Below are positions 54,301 through 59,538 of a stretch of DNA of 59,538 nt, piece by piece; the stretch's first letter is position 1, and each line of letters starts with the position of its first letter. The notes under the pieces are model-generated. The model had not been told where the DNA came from, made no database searches, and saw only the letters and a list, made by a program, of their open reading frames with translations. This DNA comes from UKL13-2 sp947085425 (lineage in GTDB: Bacteria; Pseudomonadota; Gammaproteobacteria; Burkholderiales; Usitatibacteraceae). The DNA lies in assembly GCA_947085425.1 (NCBI GenBank), contig CAMTWK010000027.1, positions 1 through 59,538 on the forward strand. The letters are read 5' to 3'. The position numbers and the translations under genes are program-made.

Positions 54301-57300
54301 TTTATGCGGGCCGCACACACATTGACCAGTTCGTCGCGCACCACCGGATTCGAGTCCATTGCTGTTGTCGCCTTTGCAATGGAAAAATGGCTGACCGGTG
54401 CCATCGAATTGGTGCCCACGTTTGACGAAAAACGCATAGTCGGAACACGTCAGGCGGTTGATGCGCTGGCGAGTATGGTTCTGGCGCTATATAGCCGCGA
54501 ATATCCCGACACCCGCCAGGACATCGTGGGGTTGCTGGTTAATTTGCGCGAAGAGCTCAAGGCATCTGCGCGCACGGGTGAACGCACACACCTGCGGATG
54601 CCGTTTGCGACGCCTGATTCCCCGCCAATTGAAGCGCCGCCCGACATACCGGCGTTGATGCCGGATGATGCAGCGCGACTGGTGGAAATTAACGACACGG
54701 ATTCCGAGGCATCACCCGAATCCTCTGAACCGGCAGCGACTCCACCCGTTGAACCGGAGTTGCCGCCTATTGAAGAGGCGGATTTGGCCGCGAGCGAACC
54801 GGTTATCGCAACGGATCCATCGCCTATTTTGGCGGATGAACCGGCCGAGGCGGTTACGCCAGACTTGGCGCCCGACCCTTTCGAAATTTTTGCCATTACT
54901 ACCCCTGAGGACCTCGACGCTGCGACTGCCGCATTTGTTGCGGGTGAGCCGGAAACCGCCCCCGCTGAAGTAATACCTGAACCAACACCGGCTCCGACAC
55001 CAACACCGGCACCAACACCGGCACCACCAAAGCAGGCCGAACCGGCGCTGAGTTCCGCGCCAGCCAATGAGCAGGTATTTGAGTCGGGTAAAGACCGGCG
55101 GGCGGTCAAGGACGACATTGATATCGACCTGTTGCCGATCTTTTTGGAAGAGGCAAAAGAAATCGCACCACAAGTTGGCAATGCGCTTCGCAACTGGCGC
55201 GCCGCACCGGATAACCACGCCCCGGTCAATGAAATTGCCCGTCATCTACACACCTTAAAAGGCTCGGCGCGTATGGCCGGTCTGATGCGTCTGGGGGAAT
55301 TGGCGCACGCAATGGAAGAGCGCATCATCAACATGGATCGACAGCCCGCACCGCAGGCCGGCGACTTTGATGCGATTGATGATCGTCTTGATCGGTTTAG
55401 CAATGTGCTGGAAAGTTTGAGCGCGGGCGATCTTTCACCCGTCATTGAGATTCCCATTGAGTCGGCGGTTGCGGCGCAAATATCGAGCCTGTTGCCGGGT
55501 CCCATGGCGGCAATTGCCGCTGCCCGCGCTGAGATTGTTGCCGAGGGCGAAAAGCTCGATGGCCGCGAACGCCAGGCATTACTCCGGGTCAATGCGGATT
55601 TGATTGACCGGTTTGTTAACGAAGCAGGCGAATTGGCGATTGCCCGTTCGCGTGTTGATCTCGAATTGCAAGCGTTCAAAAAAGCATTGTTGGAATTGAA
55701 CGATAACGTCGCGCGAATGAAGGTTCAGCTGCGTGAAGTTGAAATTGGTGCGGAATCGCAGATTCAATCACGCATCAAAGAGGCGGAAGCACTCGGCGAG
55801 CAGTTTGATCCGCTCGAATTCGACCGTTTTTCGCGCATGCAAGAAGTAACACGATTTATGGCCGAAAGCCTGAATGACGTGGTCACGCTGCAGCAATCGT
55901 TGGCAAAAAATATCGATGAAGCGGATTCTGCGCTGTTGCAGCAAAGCCGACTCAATCGTGACCTGCAACAGGGATTGATGGGCGTCCGCCTGGTTCCGCT
56001 CGGCAATTTACAAGATCGTTTTTATCGCCTGATTCGGCAAACAGCCAAAGAAATTGACAAAAAAGCCAATCTTGAATTCCGTGGCGTGCGGGTTGAAATT
56101 GACCGGTCCGTGTTGGAAAAAATCACCGCGCCATTTGAGCACTTGCTGCGCAATGCTGTCGCTCACGGCTTGGAGCCGCCTGCTGTGCGTGCTGCGGCTG
56201 GAAAATCCGAGATTGGTGAAATTTCCATTGATGCCCGCCAAATCGGCAATGAAGTGGTGTTAACCATCGCGGATGACGGCGCAGGTTTGAACTTCAAACG
56301 CATTCGCGAAAAGGCTGTTGAAAAGGGCATGTTGGACGCCCAGGCCGTTGTCACCGATGCACAGCTAACCCAGTTTATTTTCGCCGCCGGTTTCTCGACA
56401 GCGGACGACATTTCCCAGATTGCCGGGCGCGGCGTCGGTATGGACGTTGTTCGCAATGAAATTATCTCGCTGGGCGGCCGAATCGATATTGCCTCCAGCG
56501 CCGGACACGGCACCACATTTACCATTGCGTTGCCGTTAACCTTGGCAGTTACACAGGCGGTAATGGTAACCGTGGGCGACACAACATACGCCATTCCTTC
56601 GGTGATGATTGAGCAGGTTCAGGAATACAAAGGCAAGCGGTATGAACCGTTGCTGGAACTGAATGAAATTGAATGGAAAGGCAACAAGTATCCATTGCGC
56701 TCGATGGAAGTCATCCTCGGTGGCAAACCCAAGGTTTCTGCACAACGTCATGCTTTTGTCATCTTGGCAAAAAGCGCACAACAGCGTGCGGCCGTTCAAG
56801 TCGACAACATCATTGGCAATCGCGAGATTGTGGTGAAGTCGATTGGCCCGCAGCTCGCCCGCATTCCGGGAATTGCCGGTGCAACAGTGATGGGCTCCGG
56901 TCAGGTTGTGTTGATCATGAATCCGGTGAAATTGGTGTTCCGTGAAGCTGCGACGATTACCATTGATCAAAGCGTTTCTGACAAACCGGCGACCGTTTTT
57001 TCATCTACGGCGGACGATGCCACACCTTCGTCCGTCAGGATGGGCGGCGAAACCGAGCAGGTGGTGCCGGCGGGACAATCCCTTGCAGAAACCTTTGCCG
57101 ACAATACCGACAGCGCCTTTATGGCCGGTGAAAATGTCCAACGCCTGCGGGCAAACCCGCTGGTATTGGTGGTTGACGACTCGTTGACGGTGCGGAAAAT
57201 CACCAGCCGCATGTTGACGCGTGAACACTTTGAAGTGGCGACGGCAAAAGACGGAGTGGATGCATTGCAGCAGCTGCAGGATATCGAGCCAGATCTGATC

Positions 57301-57531
57301 TTGCTTGATATTGAAATGCCGCGCATGGATGGTTTCGAATTCGCCCGAAATGTTCGCGCTGATCCAAAGACCAAACATATTCCAATCATCATGATTACCT
57401 CGCGAACGGCGGACAAACACCGCAATCGCGCATTGGAATTGGGCGTGAATGAATATATGGGTAAACCATATCAGGAAGAGCAGCTACTAGTGCTGATCCG
57501 GCAATTTACCAAACGGCAAGCCGGGGCATAG
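51358..57531 (+). CDS. chpA: ChpA/PilL hybrid CheA-type histidine kinase with four Hpt-like sites
   Basis: 2057 aa. Phosphotransfer-type histidines are near residue 53 (LHQVTGALSMVGL), 734 (FHTLKGSGRMVGL), 987 (AHTLTSSSRTTGF) and 1298 (LHTLKGSARMAGL). Residues about 150-620 form a helical FimL-like region. A Pro/Thr/Ala linker is at about 1205-1225. The CheA core follows: dimerisation helices about 1410-1560, HATPase (LRNAVAHGLEPP, DDGAGL, GRGVGMDVV), a CheW-like domain, and a C-terminal receiver (VVDDSLTVRK, LILLDIEMPRMDG, GKPY). It phosphorylates PilG and PilH. There is no pilK methyltransferase or chpB methylesterase gene between pilJ and chpA. Confidence 0.94.
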   Translation: MNPTTPSTLDLGPLSWVKTEIEHSLAEARSNLDKLAVDAGDVKALKYVSTHLHQVTGALSMVGLGAATKFSEEIEALVAGLGGAEAQAVIKERVALAKQATGSLSAYLDSLMSGAPDRPMSLVPAYLAVNRGRGESSAAESDLFSPDLNVIVPMPEDTVALPKSDMLTEAVKQRRSLYQAGLLKLLREKDLPGGARDMRNATMAIEALQVTSPTRAFWYTASGFFDTVATNPAEAGALAVQLFGKIDQQIKLLIEGVQKVPERLFRDLLLVIGKSKTSTERVRNIRALYRLDELLAAAPVSDSASSEVVRTLVRSLRDQVQIGKENWLKFTSGNRAALEAFAEQGALLAQHAQPLPNTGMAELLRVLGLVGPHLKKTGMPATEVQALEVASALLFAESSLENFDRLSPEFTGQANGVIGRIKGAMSGTPLPALDASTNALIDDFTRRAQERLLMFQVGQEIQVNLSTIEGTLDAFFRDPVKTAELATLPALFSQVQGALSILELNEAAALNQMLRERVALFSSGAIKGAGDDAEAVAEGVSAMGLYISAMQQNAADARTALLPALIRFGLASKPAVGEGSLIKSPISKADIEVDKQKVQALYSDWKQQPDDAATRSNLREAVEELKQNAEVSGDAAAVKSSETSLRAIEASFDPNITGVSAALADIAPAKPADAPTQQVVQLIDAPASEVDQELLDIFLEEATEVVATIRESLAIVRTSPHDKEALITIRRGFHTLKGSGRMVGLTDLGEVAWSCEQVMNKWLKGEKVASQGLLQLISEASDSFAGWVGSLQSNGTAAIDASRIDVVCELLKNDKEPVVDGGDSQPGRANATPSVPSDAEVSNVTTPLPAVEKPSPTATSFNAEQSTDKLAGVEFAGSGQAPDSSIAIKDGSDDQGAVASDKTIDIFAELPALTPSTPDQQALVTDSKQDVVENDEILVGHVRLSQTLYEIYLGESSLHIEVLENEMAAIEANPLSPVSHDFMRAAHTLTSSSRTTGFESIAVVAFAMEKWLTGAIELVPTFDEKRIVGTRQAVDALASMVLALYSREYPDTRQDIVGLLVNLREELKASARTGERTHLRMPFATPDSPPIEAPPDIPALMPDDAARLVEINDTDSEASPESSEPAATPPVEPELPPIEEADLAASEPVIATDPSPILADEPAEAVTPDLAPDPFEIFAITTPEDLDAATAAFVAGEPETAPAEVIPEPTPAPTPTPAPTPAPPKQAEPALSSAPANEQVFESGKDRRAVKDDIDIDLLPIFLEEAKEIAPQVGNALRNWRAAPDNHAPVNEIARHLHTLKGSARMAGLMRLGELAHAMEERIINMDRQPAPQAGDFDAIDDRLDRFSNVLESLSAGDLSPVIEIPIESAVAAQISSLLPGPMAAIAAARAEIVAEGEKLDGRERQALLRVNADLIDRFVNEAGELAIARSRVDLELQAFKKALLELNDNVARMKVQLREVEIGAESQIQSRIKEAEALGEQFDPLEFDRFSRMQEVTRFMAESLNDVVTLQQSLAKNIDEADSALLQQSRLNRDLQQGLMGVRLVPLGNLQDRFYRLIRQTAKEIDKKANLEFRGVRVEIDRSVLEKITAPFEHLLRNAVAHGLEPPAVRAAAGKSEIGEISIDARQIGNEVVLTIADDGAGLNFKRIREKAVEKGMLDAQAVVTDAQLTQFIFAAGFSTADDISQIAGRGVGMDVVRNEIISLGGRIDIASSAGHGTTFTIALPLTLAVTQAVMVTVGDTTYAIPSVMIEQVQEYKGKRYEPLLELNEIEWKGNKYPLRSMEVILGGKPKVSAQRHAFVILAKSAQQRAAVQVDNIIGNREIVVKSIGPQLARIPGIAGATVMGSGQVVLIMNPVKLVFREAATITIDQSVSDKPATVFSSTADDATPSSVRMGGETEQVVPAGQSLAETFADNTDSAFMAGENVQRLRANPLVLVVDDSLTVRKITSRMLTREHFEVATAKDGVDALQQLQDIEPDLILLDIEMPRMDGFEFARNVRADPKTKHIPIIMITSRTADKHRNRALELGVNEYMGKPYQEEQLLVLIRQFTKRQAGA
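54981..55029 (+). repeat. Short in-frame tandem repeat in the chpA linker
   Basis: A degenerate 12-bp unit (CCGGCACCAACA-like) recurs about four times, encoding a Pro-Thr/Pro-Ala linker between the third and fourth Hpt-like domains. The tract could vary in length by slippage without breaking the frame, as copies are multiples of 3. Confidence 0.6.
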
Positions 57532-57581
57532 CCCGTCGATCCCCGCCAATCCACCTTGGCGAAAATCGGCTATAGCCAACG

Positions 57582-57607
57582 ATTTCGGGAGCTTTTTGCT
57601 CCGAAAC
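57582..57607. terminator. Imperfect hairpin between chpA and uppP
   Basis: TTTCGGGAGC and GCTCCGAAA pair around a T-rich loop with one bulged G. It lies between two convergent genes, so it may end transcription from both sides. There is no strong T tract on the plus strand. Confidence 0.35.
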
Positions 57608-57632
57608 GCGCACCCATAAACGATCTTTACTT

Positions 57633-58478
57633 TTAGCCCGCACTCCAAGAGACCGTGCCGGTATATGCGGTTGCCAACACCACCAATCCAAAAATAATCC
57701 TGTACCAAGCGAATATGACGAAGTTGTGGGTAGATACGTAACGAATAAGCCAGCGAATGACAACAAAGGCCGACAAAAATGCGGCAATAACGCCAACGGA
57801 AAAAGTCGGCCAATCTGACAGTGACAATAAATCACGGGCTTTCCAAAGTGAATAGATCGTCGCCGCAAACAGGGTTGGGATAGCCAGAAAAAACGAAAAT
57901 TCAGTGGCGCATTTTCTAGATAGCCCAAAGAACAGCCCGCCAATAATTGTGGCACCCGACCGCGAGGCACCCGGAATCAGCGCAAAACACTGGGCCAATC
58001 CGAGCTTGAGCGCATCCCTCCAGGTCAACTCATCAATGTTATCGATTACCGGATTGGATGCATCGGCAGACCGACGTTCATACCATCGTTCAGCAAATAG
58101 AATGACCACGCCGCCGACAATAAATGCCATGGCGACCGGAACGGCGTGAAACAACAGCAACTTAATATGTTTGCTGAACAAAAACGCCAATGCGGCCAAT
58201 GGTAGAAAAGCGATCAACAAATTGGTGGCGAATCGCTGGGCGATACGATCGCGCAGGATTCCGGAAAACGTACTCATCAAACGCGAACGATATTCCCAAC
58301 AAACAGCAAGAATAGCCCCGGCCTGAATGACGATTTCGAATACCTTGCCTTTTTCGTCGTTAAAACCAAGCAAATCGCCGACCAAAATCAAATGTCCGGT
58401 GGATGAAATAGGCAAAAATTCCGTCAGCCCCTCCACAATGCCGAGAATGAGTGCTTTGAGCAGCAGCGCAATGTCCAT
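57633..58478 (-). CDS. uppP: Undecaprenyl-diphosphatase UppP/BacA
   Basis: 281 aa from the ATG at 58478; a TTG one codon upstream is unlikely. About eight membrane helices. Family motifs are complete: VEGLTEFLPISSTGHLIL near the N-terminus, and the PGASRSGATI segment. It recycles undecaprenyl pyrophosphate to the monophosphate carrier for peptidoglycan synthesis and can confer bacitracin resistance. Confidence 0.96.
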   Translation of the reverse strand: MDIALLLKALILGIVEGLTEFLPISSTGHLILVGDLLGFNDEKGKVFEIVIQAGAILAVCWEYRSRLMSTFSGILRDRIAQRFATNLLIAFLPLAALAFLFSKHIKLLLFHAVPVAMAFIVGGVVILFAERWYERRSADASNPVIDNIDELTWRDALKLGLAQCFALIPGASRSGATIIGGLFFGLSRKCATEFSFFLAIPTLFAATIYSLWKARDLLSLSDWPTFSVGVIAAFLSAFVVIRWLIRYVSTHNFVIFAWYRIIFGLVVLATAYTGTVSWSAG

Positions 58479-58595
58479 CAAATACCTAAGTGAAATGAGT
58501 AAAAGAAACTAACCTGCAGAACCTTTTCTTGGCCGGCAATTTTGACACCATTCACTGGTTGCGCACGCCATCACACCGGCCGCCTCGAAACGCAC

Positions 58596-59192
58596 TCATT
58601 TCAGTACCACCACCAATTGATTCGGCCGTAACTCAATTCTCGCCACACGAATCGATTGGCCTGACCGCATCCGCTCGGTTTTGTTCAATGTATAAATCGC
58701 TTTTTCTGCAAAATGTTCCCCGGCAAGCTGGCTTGCAGATTTTGCGAGTGCCGCTGACAACGCGTTGGGCATATTATCAACACGAACCTGTTCCACCCTG
58801 GCATTTTGCAAAAATATGGCACCTGCAGCCTCATCGTAACGCGGCATACCGGACAAGGTCATCTGTCCAAAGAGGGTTTTGGAGGAGAGTGGTAAATTGA
58901 CCTCCAGATCCACCCCAACGGCAAGCCGTAACTCAGAGTTGGCTGTGTCTGTCGGCGATATCGACACCCGCGGGCGGGAAAGTTTGACCCGCAACAGGTC
59001 GGCAATATTTCGTTCAATTGGAAAACGGGCAGCCAATCGATCCGTCATTTCGATTTGGCTCAACACTAAATCTTGCTTAAATAACGACGTGAATGCGCAG
59101 CCGCCAGGCAAAATCAATATGGCCAACAGGACCAGTCCTCTCGTCACCACAGTCGCCATTCCAGCAGGGTGATTAAGCCGTTGTATATGCAT
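58596..59192 (-). CDS. DUF1439 family putative lipoprotein
   Basis: About 198 aa from the ATG at 59192 (GGAAA upstream); an alternative ATG is at 59159. A hydrophobic segment at about residues 17-31 ends in LPGGC, a slightly atypical lipobox with Cys32 as the likely acylated residue. The body has the DUF1439 pattern of an LAARFPIERN start, a conserved VSISPT strand and a C-terminal VARIELRPNQLVVVL. The function is unknown; a YceB-like envelope lipoprotein is the best guess. Confidence 0.75.
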   Translation of the reverse strand: MHIQRLNHPAGMATVVTRGLVLLAILILPGGCAFTSLFKQDLVLSQIEMTDRLAARFPIERNIADLLRVKLSRPRVSISPTDTANSELRLAVGVDLEVNLPLSSKTLFGQMTLSGMPRYDEAAGAIFLQNARVEQVRVDNMPNALSAALAKSASQLAGEHFAEKAIYTLNKTERMRSGQSIRVARIELRPNQLVVVLK

Positions 59193-59341
59193 TTTTGATT
59201 TCCAATTTTGCGGGCGGTCATAGGTTTCGGTTTTCAAGAGACACCAAGTTTGCCGTGCCATTGCCCATAACCGGTTGGCCATGACCCATTGCAACCCGCA
59301 ATTGTCACGCGATTTGAATAATTTCTGGCCGTTGCCGGCTG

Positions 59342-59538
59342 CTAGCCTGCATATTTCACGGGTCGGCCCGCCTTATATACGCTTTCATTCTTGGCGGCCT
59401 ATAAATTCTGCGAATCCAAACTGTACTTCGTAAGGTTGATGGCCTACGTACTCGATAACAGGCGGCTGAGCAGCGCTTTTCCGCTCTCTTCCCTCGTAAT
59501 ATCTTGATATTACTCGGTCAGTCGAGCAAAAAATCACT
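59342..59538. mobile_element. MITE-like element, second copy (cut by the window end)
   Basis: This is the reverse complement of 9887-10084, matching over 197 of 198 bp with one single-base indel and about ten substitutions. It includes the terminal repeat (from 59344) and the internal palindrome GTAATATC/GATATTAC. The far end lies outside the window, so it is not known whether this is another short element or the end of a full insertion sequence. Confidence 0.75.

Overview
The window looks like core chromosome of a betaproteobacterium of moderate GC. The gene orders are ones typical of Burkholderiales/Nitrosomonadales: dprA and a LysM gene divergent from def-fmt-rsmB-DUF4390-ntrY-ntrX; pilMNOPQ-aroK-aroB divergent from a class A PBP gene; hemB and engB divergent from a cytochrome c4 gene; hemL-thiE-thiD divergent from rubredoxin; then pilGHIJ-chpA. 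I could not assign a genus. I recognised no tRNA, rRNA, CRISPR array, phage or complete insertion sequence.

Layout. 1-2.5 kb: a partial intergenic repeat, an orphan LytS-type histidine kinase and two small unknown genes. 2.5-10 kb, minus strand: a sodium:solute symporter, ubiB, topoisomerase III (topB) and dprA. 9.8-10.1 kb: a 243-bp MITE-like element whose second copy runs off the right end of the window. 10-18.6 kb: LysM protein, def, fmt, rsmB, DUF4390 protein and the NtrYX two-component system. 18.7-26.3 kb, minus strand: a peptide-type ABC importer followed by an N-formylglutamate-amidohydrolase-like enzyme and a desuccinylase/aspartoacylase-like enzyme. 26.4-37 kb: a TPR protein, aroB/aroK, the type IV pilus assembly operon pilMNOPQ, PBP1a and an uncharacterised protein. 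37-44.9 kb: HDOD and HD-GYP signalling proteins, a VOC protein, hemB, engB, cytochrome c4, a degenerate GGDEF protein and hemL. 44.9-57.5 kb: thiE, thiD, rubredoxin and the twitching chemosensory operon pilG-H-I-J-chpA. 57.6-59.5 kb: uppP, a DUF1439 lipoprotein and the repeat copy.

Themes. Type IV pili dominate: the inner-membrane/secretin operon and its Chp control system are both here, with c-di-GMP-related proteins between them. Cell-wall genes (PBP1a, UppP, LysM protein) and tetrapyrrole genes (hemB, hemL) fill in the rest.

The observations I rate highest are: (1) a likely small RNA between hemB and engB whose hairpin loop copies the 3'-terminal anti-Shine-Dalgarno sequence of 16S rRNA and which ends in a strong terminator; (2) a near-consensus sigma-28 (FliA) promoter in front of the pilus chemosensory operon; (3) the MITE-like repeat; (4) the importer plus two N-deacylase operon, one enzyme carrying a histidine-rich tail; (5) an NtrX whose AAA+ domain has lost the Walker A lysine and the GAFTGA loop.
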